Shown here: one piece after another, positions 1 through 13,700 of the stretch
Numbering within the stretch: the first letter of the stretch is position 1
Layout: the number at the start of each line of letters is the position of its first letter
NCBI GenBank assembly: GCA_037043235.1
Contig: JAWRVZ010000233.1
Span: 801,835 to 865,834, forward strand
DNA from: Rhodeus uyekii
Taxonomy: Eukaryota; Chordata; Actinopteri; Cypriniformes; Acheilognathidae
Reading direction: 5' to 3'
Length of the DNA stretch: 64,000 nucleotides
Position numbers and translations under genes: made by a program
The notes under the pieces: model-generated
Databases searched by the model: none
The model's input: the letters and a program-made list of their open reading frames with translations, nothing else
What the model was told of the DNA's origin: nothing

Positions 1-1500
1 TGGTGGGCGTTCTGGCACAAAATGGCTGCCGTCGCATCACCCAGGTGGATGCTGCACATTGGTGGTGGTCAAGGAGATTTGTTTGTATTTTTTTTTACAT
101 TGTTTTATACAATTTGCACAATTTTGACCCAATTATTTCTTTAAAAGTTTGCATCCAAGCACAGAGGAAGTATCGTACCTGCTCAGCTTCTGAGAAGCGG
201 TTACTTATAAAACTCCCCGGCCTCTCTCTGATTTACAGAGGTAATTAGAGAGGGACAAAATGTGCTGTAAATCGACTTGGCTCAGAGTTCATGTGGTCAA
301 TTCATGCGTTGCTTCAGTTGTTTGTCTTAATGCACAATAAGACAAAGCAAGGCGACCAGATTTAAGTGACTAGAATAATTTCTTATTATTTTATTGCCAG
401 CCTTATGCACATAAGACGAGCCACTTAAAAAGTTTTCATTAAGGTTTATGAGCGACCCAGCGAGCAGCAGCAGTGCAGAGACAGAGCTTCACTCACAATA
501 GACCCCAACATGTCCCAGAGCTAGTGAGGGAGGTCTGCAAGGACTTCTATGGGGGACTTTGTCCTATTAGTGTCCTACGGGACCATAGGGAATATCAGTG
601 ACAGGTTATTCAGGGAAACAGGCAAGTGGTACTACTTTCTAAGAGTCCTGGCGGACAGCTTGCATGCAATTTATATCTCTGACAGAAAATATCAAAATAT
701 AGGTATTGATTCTGGAAATCGATGAAAAGCAGCCACATGGTAGAGGATTTTAATATTTTTGCAGTGTGGAAGGGTACTTCTCATCTGATTTGATTATGTT
801 CTCTTTTTATCTGGGAGTATGATGGAAATGAGCTAAAAGATTATTCATAACAAATGATATGTCTGGCATCAGTGCAAAAATAGCTTCATGTTATGTAACA
901 AGCTAAAAGCAGACTGTAAGAGCATGACTTTAAAAACTGATAGCTGGCACATCTGTGATACCACATCAACTTAATTCTATAACAATGCGGGGGAAAAACT
1001 GCCAACACCTATAGTGGTTAGTATTGTAAAAAACAAAACAAAACATTTCTGTTCAAATTCAAACTAAGCTATATTTACATTATATTATACCTAAATTACA
1101 TGCTGTTTTCAAATGACTCCAACACAAATCAACATAAAATAATATACCTATTAACTATACTTTAAATTTTAGTTTTAGATACATAGTGTACTATAAAATT
1201 TTTTTTTGTTTTTTTTACTATATTAAACTAAACTCAAAATTATAAAATTATAACCCTGTGCAGCATAAATAGCATCGGTATAGACAAAATGTGATATAAT
1301 AGTAAAGTTGTACAGGTTATTAACCATTGCATCAGACATTCCTACTCTTGCACTAGTCATCCAGAAGGAATCTAAAGGGAGTCTGCCCTGTTCAAAGACT
1401 TCTCCATGACAAAGGTTTGCAGGCCAGAAGATGAACTCAGCAGAGAAATTAAATTAGTGATAATGGTAATATTAAGAAGTGAAAGATGGTGAGCACTAAG
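1..1500. other. mboat2 intron 5 sequence, no gene seen
   Basis: AT-rich sequence without an exon that would continue the MBOAT2 protein after EIHDG. The next exon must lie off the window. Confidence 0.5.
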
Positions 1501-1507
1501 TGCAATA

Positions 1508-2996
1508 CACTCACCTACAGAATTAGGCGAGTGTGTTTGACCACCTTTCGCCTTCAGAACTGCCTTAATTCTACGTGGCAATGGTTCAACAAGGTGCTGA
1601 AAGCATTCTTTAGAAATGTTGGTCTATATTGATAGGATAGCATCTTGCAGTTGATGGAGATCTGGTGACTGCGGGGGCCATTTTAGTACAGTGGTACCTC
1701 GAGATACGAAATTAATCCGTTCCGAGGCGGCCTTCGTATAATGAGTTTTTCGTATCTTGGAACACATTTTACATGTAAAATGGCTAATCCGTTCCAAGCC
1801 CTACAAAAACACCCCATTAAATTTCATAATAAAGCTAAATTGACCTATAAACAATGAAATAACGTAAAATGTCGAAGCTTAACTTGCTTGGCTAGCATCA
1901 GGAACCAATAGGAGAGCAGGAGGATGGTGGCGAGTCTACTATAACTAAGATGGCGGGGTGCGGCGCGAGTTTCAAAATTGTTATGGGGCGAATCTCGGAC
2001 TTTCAGAAACCTTTCATATCTTGAAAACTTTTCGTATGTAGAGCAGTAAAATTTTTCGTCTTTGCTTTCGTAACTTTTCGTAAATTTTTCGTAAGTTGAG
2101 CCTTTCGTATCTTGAGGTACTACTGTACAGTGAACTCATTGTCATGTTCAAGAAACCAATTTGAAATGATTCAAGCTTTGTGACATGGTGCATTATCCTG
2201 CTGGAAGTAGCCATCAGTGGATGGGTACATGGTCATAAAGGGATGGACATGGTCAGAAACAATGCTCAGGTAGGCTGTGGCATTTAAAGGGGCCTAAAGT
2301 GTGCTAAGAAAACATCCGCCACACCATTACACCACCACCACCACCCTGCACAGTGGTAACAAGGCATGATGGATCCATGTTCTCATTCTGTTTATGCCAA
2401 ATTCTGACTCTACCATCTGAATGTCTCAACAGAAATCGAGACTCATCAGACCAGGCAACATTTCAGTCTTCAACTGTCCAATTTTGATGAGTTTGTGCAA
2501 ATTGTAGCCTCTTTTTCCTATTTGTAGTGGATATGAGTGGTACCCGGTGGGGTCTTCTGCTGTTGTAGCCCATCTACCTCAAGATTGTGCATGTTGTGGA
2601 ATCACAAATGCTTTGCTGCATACCTCGGTCCATTCTCCTCTGACCTCTAGTATCAACAAGGCATTTTCGCCCACAGGACTGCAGCATACTGGATGTTCTT
2701 CCCTTTTCACACCATTCTTTGTAAACCCTAGAAATTGTTGTGCGTGAAAATCCCAGTAACTGAGCAGATTGTGAAATACTCAGACCGGCCCGTCCGGCAC
2801 CAACAACCATGCCACGCTCAAAATTGCTTAAATCCCCTTTCTTTCCCATTCTGACATTCAGTTTGGAGTTCAGGAGATTGTCTTGACCAGGACCAACCCC
2901 TAAATGCATTGAAGCAACTGCCATGTGATTGGTTGATTAGATAATTGCATTAATGAGAAATTGAACAGGTGTTCCTAATAATCCTTTAGGCGAGTG
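1508..2996 (-). mobile_element. Tc1-like transposon, inactivated
   Basis: The ends CACTCACCT and AGGCGAGTG are each flanked by TA. On the minus strand 2574-2924 encodes a Tc1 transposase N-terminus with helix-turn-helix (LSISQSAQLLGFSRTTISRV). Around 2120-2225 the catalytic block GYFQQDNAPCHKA can be read, followed by a stop. Stops and frame breaks make it a fossil. It is split by a nested Tigger-like MITE. Confidence 0.85.
1689..2125. mobile_element. Tigger/pogo-like MITE nested in the Tc1 element
   Basis: Inverted termini CAGTGGTACCTCGAGATACG and CGTATCTTGAGGTACTACTG match over about 20 bp, with TA target duplication on both sides (1687-1688, 2126-2127). The interior repeats TTCGTATCTTG-like motifs and shows no coding capacity. 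Confidence 0.85.
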
Positions 2997-3232
2997 TATG
3001 TCACCCTGTGGAACAATAGAGGGGTGAAGAGCAGGAGAGGAGGAAGGCTTGTTTTCATTTGCTTTCATTTCATCCCACTGCCGTCCATTTATTTAATTAG
3101 TTTCCCGGGCAATTTGGCAGCACATTTGACAATCACAACAGCAGTCGCCTGGAACAGCATCCAGAAGAGAACCAAAAATGCGTCCTTCCTGTGTGTATTC
3201 TAAACTTTAACCAAACACAAACACACACTCAC

Positions 3233-4718
3233 CATCATGGATCTCAAAAGCCACACTGGTTATCTTCTGTGTGATGACCATCATCGGCCTGTCAGGGAGA
3301 GAGAAAGAAAGCAAGAAAAAGAAAAATGCTGGTACACAACAATGACAATGAAGTTCAGAAACCTCACATAAAAAGGCATATTCTTACCCTGTGAAATCGG
3401 CAGAGTACATGCCATAATCAAAGACGTAAACCCGGGTGATTTGGCAGAAGCTAAGGTAACCCAGGGCGACCACCAAACAGTATCTGCAATGTGAACCAAA
3501 GAGAATGTTTCACATCCAAGCCATTTCAGTAATGTACAACCATTTTATATCAGGTAATACAAATAAATTGTAGTTTTATAAGATCTTTAAAAATACAAAA
3601 GGCCTGAAGGATGTCATATTAAAACTTTTTGTTAAGTACAAACTAAAACAAGTAAAAAATAAATTAAAATAAAAAGCTAACAAAGAGAACACATTGATGT
3701 TTCCAGAAATTAACTGATGGTGATGAGGAATGCACATGTGTATGCGTATGTTTTCATGTAGATTTCTTACAACATTGCTCGTTATTCTTGGACAATGCAG
3801 AAAAAAGCATATGAAAATTTAAAATGGAGGTAGAATATAAGAAAAGGCACACATATACACAAACACACAGGTGAAACTGTTAGTGCCATAGAGGCGTTTC
3901 ATTATCACTGACATTATCACTCCGACTCAATCTGTGTTTGCTCAATCTGTTTGGTATTTTTACATGGCTTTCAGGAATGCTGGATTCTGATTGGCCAATT
4001 GTTTACATACTTTTTGCAAACTGCATTACTGATTACTGAGTCACGCAATACATTTTCTACATCTGCAATACATTAGTTTTACATCTCTTGTATTGTTTTA
4101 AGGGAAAATGGGGGCCATGGCCCATTTTGTTTGTTTGTTGCTGTAGTAATCCAGCAAGCCACAAACAACCGGAAAAGTTATGGGACCTTCAAATATTTGT
4201 TTCTTCTCATATTATAAAACATCATTTCATGTCCATTTGTTTATCCACTGTATGTATGCTATTACGTTGTCTCTTATGTCTCTATCAAAAAATGAACCTT
4301 CACAAAACTCCTCTAATCATGCTGTTTGGCAGGTTAGCATTTTAGCTAAATGCATTTAGTAGCAAGTTAACTAGTAAGCTACACGGGACGTCAGGGAAAA
4401 AGCAGTGTGGACCAGACCCAAAGAGAACGGGGCTTTCTTGCAGTAAATCGTTTTCTAATTACTAAACGTACTGACTGAGAGCTCAGTGTAAGACATCAGC
4501 CACAGCTTTTATTTGAAAGAAAAATCACAATATAAAATGGTTTTTTGCTTCTGTTGTGTTCACAGTTAAATGAGAAGTCATTAGTCCAGCAATTATGTGG
4601 TTTTAAAACGTAAGATCAGTTTTATCTTAAAGACAAATTTATGGAAAATCAGATGAAGCTTCAGGGGACTAGCAAAAGAGAAGCTCCAAGTCCCTCTCAT
4701 TATTTCTAATACATAGGC

Positions 4719-4749
<31 letters not shown>

Positions 4750-7700
4750 AGCTTTAGTGATGACACATTCAGCTCAGGTCCCCAGACGCTGCAGGTGTGA
4801 GTACAAAGATAGACGAGGTGTGTGTGTTGTGCGTATGCTTTCCATTCAACAATGCAAGTGTATTTTGCAGGTCTGCAAAACTGTTTGCCAAAAATAGAAT
4901 GGCATCAACCGCTGTATTTTTCCCAAAACGACACAACCAATCATGTCAATCACCTTTCTACACAACCCACCAATAGAAGACAGAAAAAGGAGGAGGAAGA
5001 ATTGTCTACCATCACAACTGCCCCTGAATCTTCCTAAGGCAGTAATATCACCTCATTTGAAACAAAATGTCCCTAAAGGGCCATTTAGCTGGATTCTGTC
5101 ATTGAGGCAGTTTTATATTTACCACCTAGTAAGAAGTTTCTGGCAGCTGGCAGGAGATGGCAGCAGGGAAATAATGGAAGATTTTATTACACCCATGAGG
5201 AGGACAGTGACTGATGGTCAGCGGGTGCAGGTAATGATGTCTTTCTCATTATAATTATCTTTGGGTCAGTTTTCAGCTCTTTCATCAGGAGAGGGCATGA
5301 CGTCTATCAACACGGACCTTAGTTCACCTTTCGAATGAAAAGGGGGCTATAAAGGATTCACACACATCTGCTCAATGAGTTCTACTAAATTTGAAGTAAC
5401 ACGTTTTTAATATAATGGTGTTCACAATCATTTTACTTGTGTATTGTGACATTCTAACGAAATAATACATGCAATAACTGGATACAATAACTATTTTATT
5501 CAACAGGAATTGATTAAGTTGCAAAATAAACTCTTGGTGATGTCAACAAAAGACTAAAATCGTTTCAGAGGCAGAGCCGAAATAGGTTTACACTACCGTT
5601 CAAAAAGTTGGGGTCATTCAATTACATTTTATAGTATATTAAAATAGATCAATTTATTTTGTAAAAACTATTTCACAATATTACAGTTTTTCCCAGGGAA
5701 AGCTAGAACTAAAGCTAGAACTCTTGAATTCAATGTAAGACGCTTTAGATAAAAGCGTCTGCCAAATCCATAAATGTACATTTAAATGTACTGTAGTTTT
5801 GACCATATAAACGCAGCCTTGGTGAACAAAAGAGACTTCTTTCAAAAACATATAAAAATCTTATCAACCACAAAAGTTTGAATGGTAGATATGGATATGA
5901 TTTTCCTTTGGAATAACAATTCTGAATAGTACTAAAAATCCCATAAATAAAAAAATGTGACTTTTTGTGGCTTTAGTTTATTAGATTTAAAGTCCATTTT
6001 TGTACAGCATGTCAACACAGGAAATGCTGCACTTGCCCAGCCATTTCATAGGCTATTTAATAAAGTAAACAACATTCATTTAATGTTGCCTTTATTGCTA
6101 CGAAAATGTATACAAAAATAAAATAAATAAAAAACTTCCAAGGCACTTTCAATGATTCTAAAGATGTGAAAATATAGACTCACTTGTGCATGTGCTCAAC
6201 TCCGGTCAGAATCATTATGCCGTAAGTAATGCCACTCTGGAGAAGGAAATGAAGTGCATACCTGTAGAACAGAGAGAAAAAGCAGTGCATGTTTGCTTCA
6301 GCTAAACTATACACACACACACATTTATTTTTATATGTACTTATTTGACATGTTATTAAAACAAACTTTGCTCAGTCTTCACTGAAACAATGTGTAACAT
6401 TTAAAGAGCCTTTGTGGAAGCTTATCAGCAAGTCATACCCAATTAAACGCACATAAACACAAACAGAGACACTTTAATAAGGGCTTGAAAAGATGCCACT
6501 AATTAGCAAGCAGAAGTCTCTCCATCTTTCAATGTGGCCTATTGATCTGTTTGTCTTATTAAATGCGAAGTTAATGAGTTCCAGATCTGAGTCACCATCG
6601 CCTCATCAATACAAACTTGAGTATACTGATAAATGGTGATCTCAAAACACAGACACTAATGTATCTAAAACTGTTAGTATTGGCAGGACTTCTTAAAACA
6701 CCAGCTGTTTCTCAAAAAGGGTTCTGCTAAATATACTGGAAATTTAAAATGTTCTTTTAAAATTTGAGCTGGATATATTATTATTATTATTATTAAATGT
6801 CATTTAATTAAATTATTATAATTATTATTAATTATAGGAAACTATATGATTAAACGCAAAAATGTAAGTAGGTCATAAGGGCCCTGAAATACTGCAGGGA
6901 CTTCAGTGAGAGTGCTGCCAACCTTCTGATGTTCTTCTGTTAATTAATTGTTCTCAGATCATGTTCGTCGTTGTTTGTTGTGCAATGCTGTGTTTTTCCT
7001 TACAATATTTCATAAATTCAGACTGCATGTTAAACCTTTTTTATTAATTTGCCCTCTTGGAATTTAGAAGAAATAATATGCAGAATAAATATCATGGCTA
7101 AATCTCGTGTTTCGTAAAAACCTAATCGCAAATTGTAAATTATTATGCTACTCACAATTCCAAATCAAAAACAGCAAGTTTTTGCATAATAAAACAATTG
7201 AAACAATCTTTCACAAAAGTATAATATTGTATTGTTTTCTACTTTTCAAATACATCTTTGATTTGAATTAAATGGTGTAAAGTTGCGATTTATTTTGCAT
7301 CGGCTATGTTTACATGCACAAATTTTGTTTCAATAGGACTTAATTCATTCCAATTGATCGCGCTTGAGTCATACAGGTGTATTTACAAATGAAAAATTAC
7401 ACATAACATGATACTTGACAGTATACTACAGACGTCAGCTTCAGCTCCCTTTATTGTCCTTCAAGCTGCTTGCTTATTCTGTATCAAATATCTGTTGTTT
7501 CACAGACCGCTACATTTCCTATTGATTGCCGTTCATTGTATCTTTCTGGAACGTCACACCAGCAAAAATCCTGCAGACCAGCATCAGGGAGTACAAGCAA
7601 AAGCTGGATTCAATTTCCTTGTCGACACACGGTATGGAAATACTCACCAGCCAAAGCAGAAGAGGGCAAAGTATATGCCCAGCAGTGTGGCCACCACATG

Positions 7701-10700
7701 CCGCACAAAAGGACTCGTCTTGCTGGGGTGCAGATAGAGCCTGAACCACACGGCCGTGAGCAGGGCACAGAGCTGACATACTACAAAGTTCACCTGAAAA
7801 AAGAGAGAGAGAGACATAACTTCTCAACTGAACTTAATCCATCATGGTCAAATGGCTGATATTTTGATCAAATACATTTGATTTAGAAAGTTTCAGATTG
7901 TAATGCATGACGGCTCCAACTGAGCTGACATACATTAAAAAATAGATTTTTCTTTTCATTTAAGCCTAAAAAATATTTAATTATTAATTTATTTTATTAA
8001 TGCATATTGTTAATTCCACTTCACAATAAAGACAATTTGAAATTAGTTCATTTATAAACCATTATTTGTAATGTAACTTTTGTAAATAAAATACAACAAT
8101 TTCACAATTCACATACATGCCATTCTGGTTTTAAATTTCAAGTACCGTATTTTCCCGCATATAACCCGCGGGTTATACCAGATTTACCAAACCCCACAGT
8201 GGGGGTGCGGGTTATATAAGGTGGCGGGCTATATCACAATTCTTTTTACACGTAATAATATTTCAATATATTTGTTAAGTCCCTACATTTCCTGTGAGGG
8301 TTGTTGTCTCTGGCCCTTGTACTATCACTCTGACAGCTGGCGCTGATGGGCTGTCTGACCTGTCAATCATGTAAGAAGACGTGATTGGCTGTGCTGCCAT
8401 GAGGGTGGGCTCTTCTCATCTCAACCGATGATCAACACCTGTAGAAACGCTTCTTAAGGTCTCTCCTGCTGTGCAGCAGCACGTCCTGCTTTTTCTTTTT
8501 GATTTGATTCTGACTTGTGTTTGTTTTCTTATTGTGTGAATTTCACGCACAAGCACTGTGTACCGAGCCTGAACAGTTATGGATAATTGACGTCATGCGA
8601 GCAACATTCAAAATTCGAAATGTGAACTTACACAAAAGAGTTCATAAATCTATGGGTGCGGGTTATATAAAGGTGCGGGTTATATGTGGGTGCAGGTTAT
8701 GCCGGCGATTTTTTTGCACAGAACCACAAAACCCGCAGGCTATATGAGGGTGCGGATTATCTGTGGGAAGATACGGTAATCGATTGCTCATTTTTTAAGT
8801 AAATAATACATTTGAATAGTACAACTAGTCTTATAGTACATTCCCATTTCTAGCACAATCACAAAGAGACAAGCGTCAAGACATTTTGTTGTCATTTGGT
8901 TTCCATATCCATTTAGTCATGCTGGGTAGCCCCACCCACATTTAAACCCCATTAGTCCACTGCTCACATTGCTGCACATCACACATCAAAATCAGTTCTG
9001 ATGGTTCTGTGATTACAGTGGGTATCGTAAAACTACAATATGTGATTCTGCAATCATGTCACTTTTAAGATTATAGTGTGGACAATGGAATTTAGAAGAA
9101 ATAATAAACATCATGGCTAAATCACAACAAACAGGGTCAAAGAACAATGACTTAACAGTGTTCCAGAAGAACATCAGAAGGTTGGCAGGACTCTCATTGA
9201 GGTTCCTGCTGTACTTCAGGACTCTGCAAGCCTTGTGACCTACTTAAAAGACAAAGCCTTGAGCTTCACACTGACATGCTTCCCATGAAAGCCAAAGACA
9301 TCAACAGCAGGAGTCTGGGAGATGTATCTTGACTGGACACAGCTGTAAGTCATTTGAAAATACGTAGATATATACAGTATCTTCAACCAAACATCTGTAA
9401 ATACCTTTATTCCTACGCTTTATGCAAATAATACTCATTACAAGTCTGCAGAACACTTAAATATATAGTACAGTCTTGCTAGCGGTCATTCACACGCCAT
9501 GTAAGGATGCTACAAAAAAAATAACTATATCTCTGTCCTAATCATCAACTTCTGTAGAGCAGTATTTAAAAAATCCACCACAACAAGGACACAACACATC
9601 CATACATGTCAGGCGACCCAGTGTGGTCGGCAGACCAGATCAAGTGGATTATGGGAGATTCTTGGCAGCATGCTTTAACTTGTACACAGCACTAGCAATG
9701 CTGTAATTATTAACATGTCAAAAGAAATCTCAAGCTCCAAGTAATTTATATTTTTTAAACTCGTGCTTAAATGCAGGCAACGCAGCAAAAATGTCTTCAA
9801 AATGACCTGAGCTTGGATTTTATAAAATTGGATTTCATTAATTTTACTACTTTCAAATCACGAAACCGTCCATTACGAACCACACAATCCTTGCATGCTG
9901 TTACACAGAATTATGAAGGCTCACATAGTGTTTTAGACACAACATACATAATCAATGACAGATGAAGGATCATCAATCAGTTTTGACAGAGATGTGTTTG
10001 CATCTGTTGCTTTCTTTGCAGACTTCCTGTTGCTTTCTCACTCAGTTCCATCTGTCCATCTGTCACACTTGAAACAGACACGAAGCACACACAAAACCTG
10101 CAGTAAATCACACGGCTAAATGGTTAAAATTTGTAACAAAAGTGCCATAAAAAAAGAAATGCCAGCACAACTGTTCAACATTGAAAATAATGATAAAAAA
10201 GGGTTCTAGAGTAAATAATTTCTGAAGTAATGATGCTGAAAGAATAAATTTTTAACATTTATTAAAATAGAACATATTAATAAATTGTAAGAACATTTCA
10301 CAATATTATTTGTACTGTTTTTACATTCTTGGTGAGCACGAGTGACTTTCAAAAGCATTAAAAAATTTAATTGTGGTGCACAATTGAAAGAAAAAAAAAA
10401 GAGATAAATTGTAAATATCTGACATGTCACTTTACAGAAGGAGATTGTGAGATGCTCCCATCAGAGATGTACTCTTTTACCATAGTGTTCAGGTCTCGGG
10501 ACAAAGTATACAGAGGGCACATCCAGCTTAGATTCAGACTTAGAGAAAATGTGCCATGAAATATGACACCAACTCAATATATCAATACAGATTATAAAGC
10601 ATGCTCTCATAAGAGCTTGATGTTAAGGGCAGACAAGAAGAGACGAGAGGGGTTTGAGCAAACATTTTTATAGAAGAGCGTTAAAAAGGCTCATTCGCAG

Positions 10701-13700
10701 CTCGCCCTTAACAGCCAGTTGTAAAAGAAAGAGATGGAAAAAAACAAGTTACTGAACTCAACAGGCCTTTTAAGCACTCATCTAAAGCAGATGAATCTTT
10801 AAACTTGAATTTTTGACAAAACTTATCGTGAAATACGGCAGAAGAGCACATATCCAACATACAAGTGATATGAGGAACTTATATAACAGCCTTGAACCTG
10901 CTCACCTCCATCAATAACTCAGCAGATCTGTACTGCTCCGTGTTGCTGTTATGAGGCAAGCTGGCCAGAAAGGTTTTTTGTACTGTCTTTCTTTCTCTCA
11001 CTATCTTCTTTAATTAATAATCCTTGATGGGTCTCATTACAATCCTAGTCTCCTTCATGTCCAGGTTACCTGGTGCCTTGTCTCCTGTGTCAGAGCAGAC
11101 GAACCTGAGCAGAGGTCCCCGTCACCCCAGAGCTGCATCAGAGAATTTGCCAAACCAACAGATTCTGATAAGCATCAGATAAATCCAATTTCTTTCTGTA
11201 CGTGTGACTCAGACCCAAAGCGACTCATCTTGGGCTTGGCTGGAAATATCCTGTTCATCAAGTTCAGCTGATGTGGAGAAAGCAAAAAAAAAGGCCTTCT
11301 CACTTCATCAGGTGAATGTCACCGCTGAGATGCTAAATGCACCAATTTCCAGGGATCTCAGAAGTGGAAGCTGTTTACCCGTTGGGTAAACTTGTATAGT
11401 GGTGAACTAAAATAAGAAAATATTTACAATCCCATTTGCTTCAATAGCAAGAGAAAAAAAAAATCCACAATAGCGTTTCTATGAAAGAGGGGGAAAAAAT
11501 ATATATGGTGATTGATTACATTAGTAAGAAGAGAAAAACATGTCAATCCCATTGCTGTTCATCCCTCAGCTGCTGTGAGTTAACTAGTTTTTATATAATT
11601 TACAACGCAATTAAAGAAAAACGACTATTATTTTTTATATGAAAATATTTTTTAAAAACTTTAGATTTACTAATGTTAATAAAGTGGAAATGCATCATCA
11701 CAATGTGTGAAAAGGGTCCATTGTCAGAACAAATCAAAATGGACTGAATACATACATACACAGAAAAAAGGGTGTCAAAAGTGCTTTGTGACATCAGTCA
11801 TTAAGTCCTTTCCAAGTTTTTGGGTTATTTTTGTGTTAATCTTGGAATAATTACAATTACAAACAAACATTGAACAAGAAATAAGTCCAGAGGGATGTAG
11901 TGAATAGTAGTAAATAAGGTAAATATTAATTTTATGCTGACTCACAACACAAACACAGTTGTGCTACAAAAAAAATAATATCAAAAACAAATCAGAAAAT
12001 GAATACAATTATTGTGCATACAAGTTATACAATAGAAGTTATACAACGGTTTTGTAATGAAGTAATACAGGATGGCAAGGCCAGGTCTAAATATTCCTCC
12101 CTGCTCTGCCTTGTAAAATTAAGAGTTTGGAAAAAACAGGACAGTGGGAGTCTGACTGTGGGTTTGTTATACTAGCTTCATTTACATGGACCCTAATAAC
12201 TTGTTTGTAATCATTTTAGTAGCGCAGTCTGAATTTTTAAAAGTCACATGTAGCTAATTACGTTAATCAGAATTAATTGGACAAATCAAATTACAAGAGG
12301 TGGTTTAAACCTTTTCCAATCAGTTCGATACGACATGTACTTGATCAGATTGAAAACTGAAACTGGAAAGTTTTGCACATATGCAATGACGTAGAAATGG
12401 CATAATGACGTATTACACACAGAATAAACCGTAGTTGTTAAATATAGCCCAGGTTTCACAGACTTAAGCCTAGTTCTGGACTAAAATGCAAGCTTCAGCT
12501 GTTTTAACTGAAAGCAAATTGCACTAGCATATCTTAAATATGTCAGTGCCATTGTTTTGTCTCAAGATGCAGACCAGTAATTTTTTTTAAGGCATGTTTA
12601 AAAAAGCTACTTAATTGCCCTAATTGAACTAATCCTGGCTTAATCTAAGCCCTGTCTGTGAAACCGGGCCATAGTGTCATAAATGACTGTCTAAGATTCT
12701 CATTCCATTCATCATCTGTGAAGTGCTGCAGGACAATATCATCAGACAGCTTGTTTTGAGTGCGGCAAGGAGTGTTTTTACTGCTTAATAAATAAAGATA
12801 CATATTAAGTCTTGATTTTTTAAGCAAATTTTTTAAACAAAGAAGCAATGATAGGATGATGGATATTATGCGGCAAAAAATGTGCAGGGTGCGCATGTTA
12901 AAAGATCAAATCTGACGTTTAACATTAAGCTTTCATGTAAACGTTGTGTTCGGATTCATCATTGGAATGATCTCGTTCCGATTAAAGCAAAAAGTGTCCA
13001 TGTAAATGTTGCAAGTGTCACAGTTTCATGCTAGGTCACGGGATGCTACATTCATCCAAACATTCAACATGTCCTATATGTTCTGCATGATAAAAAAAAA
13101 AATGTTGATTGTGATCATGAATAATTAATGCTTCAATTAACGCCTTTTATGCCTGAGTTTGGCTTACCAATGGCCAAACTCTGGAAAAATCAAGGAAAAT
13201 CTGTCACAATCCCTATTTTGCAGTTCCATTTGGTGTCACTAGAGGTACAAAAATGACACACTTCAGCATCAGCTTTTTGTGGCAATCCTCGAGAAGCCTG
13301 TTGCTAAGACACGGTCCTCCTAAAAATAAAAGAGGACACTGAGGTACAGAATGAAAGCTGCCCGCTTCAGTCATCAGTCTTTTCAGCTGTCAAAAGCCAC
13401 ACGCTTGGGATGACTGATTTGCTTTCCACTCCAAGCACTTCTACGGAGATCAAAGCAAAGTATCATTTTTCAAATCTATTGCAGTGAGATGCAACCGAAA
13501 CCCAATTATATATATTTGGGCAGAATAATGCGAACAGAGCAAGAATATTTACCCACTCACAAACTTCTCAAACTAGCTCCATATCCATAAAGTCCATCAT
13601 AACATCTAAGCAAGAACCATCTGGGGAAGAGTGAGCGCAAGCACACTTAACCCATTAATCTCCCTAATCAAACGCCTGACCTTGGCTATGGCATTGCGAA

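Noticed and set aside
7408..7859. Plus-strand frames around 7.4-7.9 kb
   Set aside because: Antisense to mboat2 exon 2 (7648-7793), whose protein matches the MBOAT family.
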